Source of the DNA: Actinomycetes bacterium
GTDB lineage: Bacteria > Actinomycetota > Acidimicrobiia > Acidimicrobiales > Palsa-688
Assembly (NCBI GenBank): GCA_021850325.1
Contig: JAJZMF010000020.1
Span: 175,761-239,760, forward strand
Direction: 5' to 3'
Length of the DNA: 64,000 bases
Shown: positions 44,694 through 52,624 of the stretch, in pieces
Layout of the letters: each line of letters opens with the position of its first letter
How positions within the stretch are numbered: position 1 is the stretch's first letter
Position numbers and translations under genes: made by a program
The notes under the pieces: generated by a model
The model's database searches: none
What the model was told of the DNA's origin: nothing
The model's input: the letters and a program-made list of their open reading frames with translations, nothing else

Positions 44694-46137
44694 CGTGTAG
44701 ACCTCTTCCGGCCAGGGCGAGCATGGTCTCGCCGAACACTTCAGACAGCGAGGGGTGCGGTTGCACGAAGTGGGCGACCTCCTCGACGGTGGCCTCCCAG
44801 TTGACGGCCAGATAGCCCTGGCCCAGCTGCTCGGTGACCCATGGCCCGGCCATGTGGACCCCGAGGAGGCGACCGGGCGACCCGTCGGCCTGCTTCTCAG
44901 CGATCAGCTTGACCACGCCTTCGGTCTCCCCGATGATGGCTGCCCTGCCGTTGCCCACGAACGGGTCCTTCTTGGTGACCACGTCGTAGCCCGCCTCCCG
45001 GGCCCCCTCCTCGGAGTAGCCGGTGAAGGCGACCTCAGGGAAGGTGTAGACGCACCAGGGGACACGGCTGTAGTCGACCGGCAGCGGGGACTGGCCCAGG
45101 ATCTGGTCCATCACCACGATCGCCTCGGCGAAGCCCACATGGGCGAGGCCCGGGGTGGCGACCAGGTCGCCGATGGCCCAGACGCCCTGGGCACTGGTCT
45201 GCATGTACTCGTCGACCTTGACGAAGCCCCGGTCGTCAACCTCCACCCCGCAACCGGGCGCCACGAGGTTGTCGCTGAACGGGCGCCGGCCCACCGACAC
45301 CACCACTGCGTCGACGTGAAGGCTCTCCTCGGGGGCACCGGGAGCGGACGAGAAGCGCACCGATGTGCCGTGGCCGTCGGCTGCGGGCTGGTGGCCCTGG
45401 ACCCTGACGCCTGTCCTGATGTCGATGCCCCTCTTGTTGAAGGACTTGACCACGACCGCCGTCACGTCTTTGTCCACTCCGGGCAGGATGCTTGGCAGGG
45501 CCTCCAGGATGGTGACCTTCACGCCCATGTCCGAGAGCATCGAGGCGAACTCGCAACCGATGGCGCCACCCCCGATGACCGCCGCCGAAGCGGGCAGCTC
45601 CTCCAGGTCGAGCACCTCGTCGCTCGTCAGTACGACGCGGCCGTCGACCTCGAAACCGGGGATGGTGCGGGGGACCGACCCGGCAGCCAGGACCACGGCC
45701 GGGGCGCTGACCTCGCTCACCGAGCCGTCGGCCGCCTGGACGCGCACGACGCGGCCCGGTTGGAGGGAGCCCGTCCCGGCGAGCGTGGTGACCTTGCACT
45801 TCTTGAGCAGGCCCTGCAGGCCACGGTGCTGGGTGTCGATGACCTTGCGCTTGCGGTTCTGGGTCACCGCGAAGTCGACCCCCGTCAGCTCCGTGCCGAT
45901 ACCGAACTCCTTGGCCCCCTTGACCGCCCGGTACACCGCCGCCGTCTCCAGGAGCTCCTTGGCCGGGATACAGCCACGGTGGAGGCATGTCCCGCCCACC
46001 TTGTCCTTCTCCACGAGGGCAACCCTCAGGCCCTTGCGCCCACCGTAGAGAGCCGCCGCGTAGCCGCCCGGCCCGCCCCCCACGATGACGACGTCAAAGA
46101 CCTGTTCCTGTGAAGTCTGGGCCGTAGGGACCACCAC
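44686..46137 (-). CDS. lpd: Dihydrolipoyl dehydrogenase (E3)
   Basis: About 483 residues. FDVVIVGGGPGGYAAALYGG binds FAD; GGTCLHRGCIPAKELL holds the redox disulfide; IGGGAIGCEFASMLSDMGVK binds NAD; GVWAIGDLVATPGLAHVGFA and the C-terminal dimer interface with HPSLSEVFGE complete the flavoprotein. It reoxidises dihydrolipoamide of the adjacent E2. The start is uncertain between adjacent GTG codons 46137 and 46134; a TAGTGT motif about 20 nt upstream is a likely -10. Confidence 0.94.
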   Translation of the reverse strand: MVVPTAQTSQEQVFDVVIVGGGPGGYAAALYGGRKGLRVALVEKDKVGGTCLHRGCIPAKELLETAAVYRAVKGAKEFGIGTELTGVDFAVTQNRKRKVIDTQHRGLQGLLKKCKVTTLAGTGSLQPGRVVRVQAADGSVSEVSAPAVVLAAGSVPRTIPGFEVDGRVVLTSDEVLDLEELPASAAVIGGGAIGCEFASMLSDMGVKVTILEALPSILPGVDKDVTAVVVKSFNKRGIDIRTGVRVQGHQPAADGHGTSVRFSSAPGAPEESLHVDAVVVSVGRRPFSDNLVAPGCGVEVDDRGFVKVDEYMQTSAQGVWAIGDLVATPGLAHVGFAEAIVVMDQILGQSPLPVDYSRVPWCVYTFPEVAFTGYSEEGAREAGYDVVTKKDPFVGNGRAAIIGETEGVVKLIAEKQADGSPGRLLGVHMAGPWVTEQLGQGYLAVNWEATVEEVAHFVQPHPSLSEVFGETMLALAGRGLHVG

Positions 46138-46305
46138 CTTTCGTACTGCGCCCACACTAGGCCTGCTCGCGCGGACGTGCCGTTGGGCACCCAGTGAAGG
46201 GTGCCACAAAGCACGACCGGACGACTAGTGCCCGGCCGGCCTCAGCGGTCATGCCCTGGTGGGCCGCCCCCTCGGGCAGGGGCCCTAAGTCGCCCCGGTG
46301 GTCGC

Positions 46306-46311
46306 TAGCTT
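46306..46311 (+). promoter_or_regulatory. -10 element TAGCTT for the lipoprotein operon (leaderless)
   Basis: TAGCTT, 7 nt before GTG 46319. This motif decides the start against the upstream in-frame GTG 46298. Confidence 0.45.
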
Positions 46312-46318
46312 GGTCCGG

Positions 46319-47263
46319 GTGCCGGTTGCCGCTACCACAGCCCAGGCGCCGGACCGGCGCCGGCGCACCGCGGTGCTCCTGGCCGGCGCCAGCGCGGCTG
46401 CCCTTGCGCTCGGCGCCTGCGGTGCGAGCAAGGCGAGCGGCCCGGTCGGCGCGGCCACAGGCCGGGCGGCAGCGCCTGCCCGGGCGCAGCCCATCGAGGT
46501 GGTCGCGTCGGCCTACCCGCTGGCGCAGCTCGTCTCTTACGTGGGGGGCGCCGATGTCAGGGTCGTCGACCTGGCCGGCCCCGGCACCCGACCGGCCGGG
46601 CTGCCCATGGACGCCGAGCGGGCGCGCCTGGTGCGCTCGGCGCAGCTGGTGGTCGACGTGGGCGACGGCTACCAGCCCCAGGTGGAGCAGGCGGCCCTGC
46701 ACACCAGGCACCACCTCGCCCTCCTACCGGCCGTCTCGCCCCATCAAGCCAGGCCGTATGAGTTCTGGCTCAGCCCCACCCTGATGTCCGCCGCCGCGGC
46801 CGAGGTGGCGACGGTGCTGAGCACGCTCGACCCCACCGGGGCACGCCGCTTCGACAACGGAAGGCGCGACTTCCAATCGGTTGCCAGCTCGGTCTCCTCC
46901 GACCTGGAGAGCACCTTCTCCACCTGCTCACACCAGGTCTTCGTCACCCAGGACGACGCCTTCGGGCGCATGGCCAGCGCCTTCGGGCTGACCGAGGTCG
47001 CAGTGGAGCGCACCGGGGTGGCCTCGGCCGTGGCCACCGTGCGCCGCCAGTCGCTCGGGGCTGTCTTCTCCGATGGGGCAGGGCCCTCGCGCCAGCTGCT
47101 CCAGGTGGCCAGGCAGGCCCATGTCCGCGTCGTGCCCCTCGACCCCCTCGAAGTGGCCCCCGGGCCCGTGGCCCCGGGCCTGAGCTGGTTCGCGGTCATG
47201 GAGGAGGACCTGACCAACCTGGAGGGCCCGCTCGCCTGTAACACATCGGGGAGCTTCGCGTGA
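46319..47263 (+). CDS. Lipoprotein of the zinc/manganese solute-binding (ZnuA/TroA) fold, metal ligands apparently lost
   Basis: 314 residues. An Arg-rich start and hydrophobic core lead to lipobox LGAC, so it is a membrane-anchored lipoprotein. The fold matches TroA-type binding proteins: VVASAYPLAQLVSYVGGADV, PMDAERARLVRSAQLVVDVG, EFWLSPTLMSAAAAEVATVL and QSLGAVFSDG. The residues that bind metal in this family are replaced: the GTDPHxYEP-like site reads GTRPAGLPM, DPHxWLDP reads YEFWLSP, and the third His region reads VTQDDAFGRMA. No ABC permease or ATPase follows. Next gene overlaps by 4 nt. Confidence 0.72.
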   Translation: MPVAATTAQAPDRRRRTAVLLAGASAAALALGACGASKASGPVGAATGRAAAPARAQPIEVVASAYPLAQLVSYVGGADVRVVDLAGPGTRPAGLPMDAERARLVRSAQLVVDVGDGYQPQVEQAALHTRHHLALLPAVSPHQARPYEFWLSPTLMSAAAAEVATVLSTLDPTGARRFDNGRRDFQSVASSVSSDLESTFSTCSHQVFVTQDDAFGRMASAFGLTEVAVERTGVASAVATVRRQSLGAVFSDGAGPSRQLLQVARQAHVRVVPLDPLEVAPGPVAPGLSWFAVMEEDLTNLEGPLACNTSGSFA

Positions 47264-47754
47264 AGGTCGTCGTCGACGAACAGATCCGAGCTCCTGTCGA
47301 TGCCGTCCAGGAGGCCTACCTCGACCCCGCCTTCTACGAGCGGCTGGGCCGCCTGCCCGGTATCGACCCACCCCGGTTGCGCTCACTGAGCCGATCGGAG
47401 GGCAGGGTACAGGCGGTGGTCGGCTACCGCTTCGCCGGCCAGCTGAACGGGGCGGCCCGGCGCATCCTGGACCCCTCCCGGCTCAGCTGGGCTCAGGTCA
47501 GCGAGGTCGACCTCGCCTCTCGCCGTACGACTTTGACCATGGTGCCCGACAACTACGGCCAGCTCCTCTCTTTCTGCGGCTGGTACGAGCTGGTCGCTCT
47601 GGGCGACGACCGCTGCCGTCAGCACCTGGAAGCGGATCTGCGCGTGCACGTCCCCCTCCTGGGCCCGTTGGCCGAGCGGGCGATCGCGGGCAGCATCAGG
47701 GAGAACCTGGCCGGCACCGCCCGTGCCCTCGAGTCCTACGTGGCAGGCCTGTGA
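47260..47754 (+). CDS. DUF2505 (SRPBCC-like) protein
   Basis: 164 residues. MKVVVDEQIRAPVDAVQEAY then AFYERLGRLPGIDPPRLRSL opens a helix-grip (SRPBCC/START-like) fold, and GYRFAGQLNGAARRILDPSR with the C-terminal long helix (AERAIAGSIRENLAGTARAL) fit the actinobacterial DUF2505 family. Such folds bind hydrophobic ligands; no ligand is known. It is coupled to the genes on both sides by start/stop overlaps. Confidence 0.82.
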   Translation: MKVVVDEQIRAPVDAVQEAYLDPAFYERLGRLPGIDPPRLRSLSRSEGRVQAVVGYRFAGQLNGAARRILDPSRLSWAQVSEVDLASRRTTLTMVPDNYGQLLSFCGWYELVALGDDRCRQHLEADLRVHVPLLGPLAERAIAGSIRENLAGTARALESYVAGL

Positions 47755-48626
47755 GCAGGGCGGGACCGGTGGGGGCGGCAGCAGCGGGCCCGGGATCTCC
47801 CGGCTCGCTGGCCGGGGTGCTCGCCGCCCACCTGTCCACCTGGCCGGCCCCGGCGGCAGCGGGCGTGGCCTGGGGCCAGGGGGAGACGGCCACGGCCGGG
47901 TGGGCCGACCGCCCGTTCGCCTGGGCGTCGGTCACAAAGGTGCTGGTCGGCCTGAGCTGCCTGGTGGCCGCGGAAGAAGGCTCGGTACGGCTCGACGAAC
48001 CTGCTGGCCCACCGGGGTCCACGCTGGCCCACCTCCTGGCCCATGCGTCCGGGCTCCCGTTCGAGGGCGCCGACCCCGTCTCGCCTCCGGGCCGGCGCCG
48101 GATCTACTCCAACAGTGGCATCGAACTGGCCGCCGCCCACCTGGCGTCCAGGACCGGGGTGAGCTTCGAGGACTACCTGACGGAGGCGGTGCTGCAGCCC
48201 CTCGGCATGACCGCGACGGCATGCCCGGGTTCCCCTGCTCACTCTGCCGCCGGTCCCCTGGTGGACCTCCTCGCCCTGGCGGGTGAGCTTCGCTCCCCCA
48301 CGCTGGTGAGCCCGGAGACGCTGCACGAGGCGACCACGGCCTGGTTCCCAGGCCTGGGCGGGGTCGTGCCGGGGTTCGGCCGTTACGACCCCTGCGACTG
48401 GGGACTGGCCATGGAGGTGAAGGGCCCCAAGTCGCCGCACTGGACGGGCCGGTCGAACGCGCCGTCCAGCTTCGGGCACTTCGGCCAGTCCGGCTCTTTC
48501 GTATGGGTTGACCCCGAGGCGGGAGTGGCCCTGGCCGCTCTGAGCGGGTCCCCGTTCGGGGCGTGGTCGAAGCAGGCATGGCCCGCCCTGTCCGACGCCG
48601 TCCTCGGGCACCCGGCCCCAGGGTGA
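47751..48626 (+). CDS. Serine hydrolase of the class C beta-lactamase / esterase family
   Basis: 291 residues. The active-site SxxK is SVTK in FAWASVTKVLVGLSCLVAAE, the YxN motif is IYSNSGIELAA, and the third motif is GHFGQSGSFVWVDPEAGVAL in place of KTG. LAHLLAHASGLPF is a strongly conserved family block. These enzymes include peptidases, esterases and beta-lactamases; the substrate is unknown. No signal peptide was seen, so a cytosolic role is likely. The GTG overlaps the DUF2505 stop (GTGA). Confidence 0.87.
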   Translation: MSRAGPVGAAAAGPGSPGSLAGVLAAHLSTWPAPAAAGVAWGQGETATAGWADRPFAWASVTKVLVGLSCLVAAEEGSVRLDEPAGPPGSTLAHLLAHASGLPFEGADPVSPPGRRRIYSNSGIELAAAHLASRTGVSFEDYLTEAVLQPLGMTATACPGSPAHSAAGPLVDLLALAGELRSPTLVSPETLHEATTAWFPGLGGVVPGFGRYDPCDWGLAMEVKGPKSPHWTGRSNAPSSFGHFGQSGSFVWVDPEAGVALAALSGSPFGAWSKQAWPALSDAVLGHPAPG

Positions 48627-48652
48627 AGCGCGGCCCCGGGCCCGGTCAGGGG

Positions 48653-49579
48653 TCAGCCCAGCTCGGGTAGCTCCTGGCTGAGCTCGAGGACAGGCCGCAT
48701 CAGCTCACCTTCGCTCTCCAGGCGCCGCAGGACCGCCCTCCAGTCGAAGCGGAGCTGGTCTGCGTCCCCGGCACCGAGGGCCCGCTCCACCTCGTCCCAG
48801 CGCACCGGCGTGGAAACCGTGGGCCGGGCGGCGGCACGCAGCGAGTAGACGGAGACGGTGGTCCTGGAAGCGCCGTTCTGGGCCCAGTCGATGAGGACCT
48901 TGCCGGTGCGGGCAGCTCGCTGCTGGTGGGAGAGCACCAGGTCCGGGTGGCGCCTCTCCAGTAGCCGGGCCACCGCCTTGGCGAAAGGGGCGGTGGAGGC
49001 GTAGGTGGCCCCACTGTTGAGGGGCGCGTACACCTGCAGGCCCTTGTTGCCCGAGGTCTTGGCCCAGCTGTGCAGGCCCAACTGGCTGAGCAGGTCCCGC
49101 ACTGCCAGGGCGACCCGGCAGCACTGCATGAGGCCCGCCGGTGGGCCCGGGTCCAGGTCGAACACGACCGCGGTGGGTGAGCCCAGGTCGGGCAGGCGCC
49201 CCAGACCGGGGTGCAGCTCCACCGAGGCCAGGTTGGCCAACCAGACCAGCGTGGCCGGCTCCTCGGCGCGGCAGTAAGCGGTACCGCCCATGCTCGACGT
49301 CGGCACCCACCCGGGTCGGTGGGAAGGGCAGTTCTTCTCGTAGAAGGACCCGCCCTCGACGCCGTCGGGGTAGCGCTTCAGGGTCAGGGCCCTACCGGAC
49401 AGGTGCGGGAGGATGGCAGGCGCCACCTCCAGGTAGTAGGTCACCAGGTCGCCCTTGGTCGTACCGGTGGCGGGCCAGATCACCTTGTCCAGGTTGGACA
49501 ATTGGAGCCGCCTCCCCGCCACCTCGACCGCGGTGCCCTCGGGCCGGGCCCGGGCCCGGGGCCCCTCAGCAGAGCGCAC
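48653..49579 (-). CDS. LigD-type polymerase/primase domain protein (NHEJ)
   Basis: 308 residues, corresponding only to the LigD polymerase domain. SNLDKVIWPATGTTKGDLVT, GRALTLKRYPDGVEG, FYEKNCPSHRPGWV, VVFDLDPGP with the catalytic Asp pair, SGNKGLQVYAPL and VLIDWAQNGASRTTVSVYSL are all family motifs. It fills gaps with ribonucleotides or deoxynucleotides at broken ends. Neither the nuclease nor the ATP-dependent ligase domain of LigD is encoded in the window. It starts 3 nt after ku, so the two form an operon. Confidence 0.92.
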   Translation of the reverse strand: MRSAEGPRARARPEGTAVEVAGRRLQLSNLDKVIWPATGTTKGDLVTYYLEVAPAILPHLSGRALTLKRYPDGVEGGSFYEKNCPSHRPGWVPTSSMGGTAYCRAEEPATLVWLANLASVELHPGLGRLPDLGSPTAVVFDLDPGPPAGLMQCCRVALAVRDLLSQLGLHSWAKTSGNKGLQVYAPLNSGATYASTAPFAKAVARLLERRHPDLVLSHQQRAARTGKVLIDWAQNGASRTTVSVYSLRAAARPTVSTPVRWDEVERALGAGDADQLRFDWRAVLRRLESEGELMRPVLELSQELPELG

Positions 49580-49582
49580 TGG

Positions 49583-50425
49583 TCACGCGCTCGCCTGCTG
49601 CGCCCGCTCGCTGCCCCCTTCGGCGTCCGGCTCTCCGCCCCCGGCCCGGCCCGTGGCCCGAGCCAGGCTGGCCTCCAACGCAGCCATGAGGTCGAGAACC
49701 GGTGCCGGCCGGTCCGCAGGTGGGGCCAACGCAACTTCGTTGCCCTCCGCCTTGGCCTCGATCAGCTCCAGCACCTTGTCCCGGTAGTCGTCCCGGTACT
49801 TCTCCGGGGCCCAGTCCGATGCGAGCGAACCGACCAGCTGACGGGCCATGTCGAGCTCCCGTTCGGTGGGCCTGGTGTCGGCGGCGGTCGGGACTTCCAG
49901 GCTCTCCGCCGCCACGACCTCGTCGGCGAAGAGCAGAGTCGACAGGGCGAGCACGCCGTGCCGGGGCCACAGTGCAGCCAGGTACTGCTTGGTACGCAGC
50001 ACGAAGCGGCCGATGCCGGCCTTGCCGGTGCCCTCCATCGCCTCCACGAGGAGGACGTAGGGCCTGGGGGCCGGCCCATCGGGCAGCAGGTAGTAGCTGT
50101 GCTCGAAGTAGAGAGGGTCGAGGGCCGCCAGGTCCACGAACTCCTCGATCTCGATGGCACGGCTCGCCTCGGGGGCCAGGGACTCGAGCTCCTCGGGAGT
50201 GACCACCACGTACTCGCCCCGGCGCACCTCGTAGCCCTTGGCCATGTCGGCGTAGCCAACCTCCTCGCCGTCCACCGAGCAGACCCGCTTCTGGTACACA
50301 CGCCCACCGTCCGCCGCGTGCAACTGGTGGAAGCGCACGTCCTTGGGCGAGGTCGCCGTGACCAACTTGACCGGCACGTTCACGAGCCCGAAGCTGACCG
50401 AGCCGCTCCAGATGGACCGAGGCAT
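49583..50425 (-). CDS. ku: Ku homologue (NHEJ DNA-end binding)
   Basis: 280 residues. MPRSIWSGSVSFGLVNVPVK is the typical bacterial Ku start. Central ring residues (RFHQLHAADGGRVYQKRVCS; YVVVTPEELESLAPEASRAI) are followed by SYYLLPDG and a C-terminal helical region ending in a Gly/Ala/Glu-rich tail. It binds double-strand ends as a dimer and recruits LigD. ATG 50425 is chosen where homology begins rather than the six-codon-longer GTG. Divergent from nurA with a 78-bp gap. Confidence 0.94.
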   Translation of the reverse strand: MPRSIWSGSVSFGLVNVPVKLVTATSPKDVRFHQLHAADGGRVYQKRVCSVDGEEVGYADMAKGYEVRRGEYVVVTPEELESLAPEASRAIEIEEFVDLAALDPLYFEHSYYLLPDGPAPRPYVLLVEAMEGTGKAGIGRFVLRTKQYLAALWPRHGVLALSTLLFADEVVAAESLEVPTAADTRPTERELDMARQLVGSLASDWAPEKYRDDYRDKVLELIEAKAEGNEVALAPPADRPAPVLDLMAALEASLARATGRAGGGEPDAEGGSERAQQASA

Positions 50426-50490
50426 ACCGACTATTCTGCCCACCGCGGCGCCCCGCTCTCAGCCTCGGCCGGCCGGCACGGCCGCCCCGG

Positions 50491-50496
50491 TAGCAT
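50491..50496 (+). promoter_or_regulatory. -10 element TAGCAT for nurA (leaderless)
   Basis: TAGCAT, 7 nt before GTG 50504, in the divergent ku-nurA region. Confidence 0.45.
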
Positions 50497-50503
50497 CGGC
50501 CGC

Positions 50504-51484
50504 GTGCCCAGCGTGCAGGAGGCCGCGGACGAGCTCGCCCGTCTGTTCTCGGGTGCAGCAGCCGGTACGCAGGGCCCTGCCGGGAGCGACCTCGAGTTCC
50601 TCCCCGGGCCCGGGCTCGAACCGCTGCCGCGCTCGCCGGCCCCGGCCGACTGCTGGGCTGTCGACGGCGGACAGGCTCTCGTGGCCGATGCCCGCTGCGT
50701 CCAGGTGGGCGTCACCCGGGCCGCCCGGGCCCGCTGGCAGGACGGGTCGTGCACCCTGGAGGAGGTCACGGGCAGCTCCGTGCACGTGCTCACGGGCAGT
50801 TCAGGGGGCGAAAGGGCACGCAGCTGGCTCGCCGCCACGGGTGCCCCCGTCGCGGCCGGAGCGCCCGTCGACCTGAACCTCCTACGGGACTGGGCCGAGT
50901 GGCGCCTGGTGGCGGCCAGCGTGGAGCAAGCCGGCCCGGGAGCGCTGGTGCTCGTGGACGGAGACCTCCAACCCGACTGGAGGATCCCGGCCAACTGGCT
51001 GGCCCGGCTGCTCGAGCGCGCCGCCCAACGCCAGGTGGTCCTGGTGGGGGTGACCAAGCACAGCTCGCTCTCCCGAGGTGGCGCTCCCCTGGTGGGACAG
51101 CTGGAGATGGAGGGCGCCCGCCGGCTCGGCCCGCAGGCGTGCTGGTGGGCGCCGGTGGCGTCACGGCGCCCTGAGCTCGGCCCGGGCCTGCTGGTGGCGG
51201 TGGCGCGGCTCGACCCCGACGCCCGCTTTGCCTTCCGGGTCGACCTGCCGGCCGATGCCCCGGCCGAGACGGTCCTGGGCCAACTTCGCAGCCTGAGCGA
51301 CGACGCGGCCTTCCCGGGCTACCCCTACCCCCTGTCCATGGCCGACCGCCTGGCCGCATGCCCGGGCTGGGTACGCGACCAGGTCCGCTCGGAGCTCGAT
51401 GCTGCGCTCGAAGGCGCCGGTGTGGACGTCGAGGCCCGCGAGCGGGCCTTCGCCGACAGGCACCGGCTCATGGAGCGCTCCTGA
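50504..51484 (+). CDS. nurA: NurA-domain nuclease
   Basis: 326 residues. The start of the NurA fold is CWAVDGGQALVADARCVQVG, containing the catalytic DGG/DGS-type Asp on the first strand. Further strands (GALVLVDGDLQPDWRIPANW with a second Asp; RQVVLVGVTKHSSLSRGGAP with the conserved K-S) match the RNase H-like NurA family. NurA is a 5'-3' exonuclease working with the hexameric HerA translocase in archaea and some bacteria. A HerA-like gene lies 1.1 kb downstream on the same strand. GTG 50504 follows TAGCAT by 7 nt. Confidence 0.82.
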   Translation: MPSVQEAADELARLFSGAAAGTQGPAGSDLEFLPGPGLEPLPRSPAPADCWAVDGGQALVADARCVQVGVTRAARARWQDGSCTLEEVTGSSVHVLTGSSGGERARSWLAATGAPVAAGAPVDLNLLRDWAEWRLVAASVEQAGPGALVLVDGDLQPDWRIPANWLARLLERAAQRQVVLVGVTKHSSLSRGGAPLVGQLEMEGARRLGPQACWWAPVASRRPELGPGLLVAVARLDPDARFAFRVDLPADAPAETVLGQLRSLSDDAAFPGYPYPLSMADRLAACPGWVRDQVRSELDAALEGAGVDVEARERAFADRHRLMERS

Positions 51485-51526
51485 AGGCGTCCCGGGAGGC
51501 GGGCGCTCAGGGGGCCCGGTGGAAGC

Positions 51527-52501
51527 TCAAGGGGCCTGGTAGAAGTTGCGCAGCCACCTGTGGCGGCGCAGGACGTCAAGCTCGGAGCTCGAGAGGTGGC
51601 CCGACGCCTCGGCAGACAGGTTGGCCTCGACATTGCGGAGCGAGCGCATACCCGGTATCACCGTCGACACCGCCGGGTGGGACAACGTGTAACGCAGCGC
51701 AACCTCCGCCAAGCCTCCCACCGGTACGCCGAGGTCCCCCGCCACCGCCTGCACGCGGTCCCACACCTGCTGGCGCCGGTCGCCACCGAAGTAGCTGTTG
51801 CGCCAGTCCCCCTCGGGGAACTCGGTGGTGGGTGTGACCTTGCCCGTGAGCGAACCCTCGTCGAACGGCACCCTCACGATCACGCCCACGTTGTGCTCCA
51901 GGACGGCCGGGAAGAGCTCGTCCTCCGGGCTCTGGTCGAAGACGTTGTAGATCACCTGGACGCTGTCCACGAGGCCCGAGCGCACGAGCGCCAGGCCGTT
52001 GGCCGGCTGATGGTCGTTGATCGAGACCCCGAAGAAGCGGATCTTGCCCTCGTGGCGCAACTTGTCCACGGCCTCAGCCCAGTCCCCCTGCGACAGCCAC
52101 TCGTCGCTCCAGACATGGAACTGCTGGACGTCGATCGTCTCCAGGCCGAGGTTGGCCAGGCTGCGCTCGGTGCACTCCACCACCCACTCCGCCGGGTAGG
52201 CCTCCGAAGCGTGAACACCGGGACGGGCAGGCCACTCGTAGTTCTTGGGCGGGATCTTGGACGCCACGTAGACGGGCCGGTCCGATGCCTTCACCGCCGA
52301 GCCCACCAGCTGCTCGCTGTGCCCGTCACCGTAGGCCAGCGCTGTGTCGATGAAGTTGACCCCCCCGTCGATGGCGCGGCGCAACGCCCTCATCGACTCG
52401 TCGTCGTCGGCCCCCTCCCACATGTGCTTGCCGATCCCCCAGGCCCCGTAGCCCAGTTGGGAGACCTGCAGGTGCGTCTTGCCCAGCGTGCGGTAGTTCA
52501 T
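51527..52501 (-). CDS. Aldo/keto reductase
   Basis: 324 residues. The catalytic tetrad is visible: Asp and Tyr in FIDTALAYGDGHSEQLVGSA, Lys in PVYVASKIPPKN, His in VQQFHVWSDEWL. A TIM barrel with C-terminal NADPH-binding SHPAVSTVIPGMRSLRNVEA is present. The start MNYRTLGKTHLQVSQLGYGA with AGGAGG 5 nt upstream is clear, and TACATT about 23 nt upstream is a possible -10. It sits inverted between nurA and herA and probably has no part in their function. Confidence 0.93.
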   Translation of the reverse strand: MNYRTLGKTHLQVSQLGYGAWGIGKHMWEGADDDESMRALRRAIDGGVNFIDTALAYGDGHSEQLVGSAVKASDRPVYVASKIPPKNYEWPARPGVHASEAYPAEWVVECTERSLANLGLETIDVQQFHVWSDEWLSQGDWAEAVDKLRHEGKIRFFGVSINDHQPANGLALVRSGLVDSVQVIYNVFDQSPEDELFPAVLEHNVGVIVRVPFDEGSLTGKVTPTTEFPEGDWRNSYFGGDRRQQVWDRVQAVAGDLGVPVGGLAEVALRYTLSHPAVSTVIPGMRSLRNVEANLSAEASGHLSSSELDVLRRHRWLRNFYQAP

Positions 52502-52624
52502 CCGTACCTCCTGGCGGGCAATGTAGCTGCACCGGCGTGCCCGGCCAAGCTGGAACGGCTCCTACCAGCGGACGGGCCAGCCGACAGCGCGGTGAGCCGG
52601 CGCGCCGCCAGGCTGACGGCTGCC

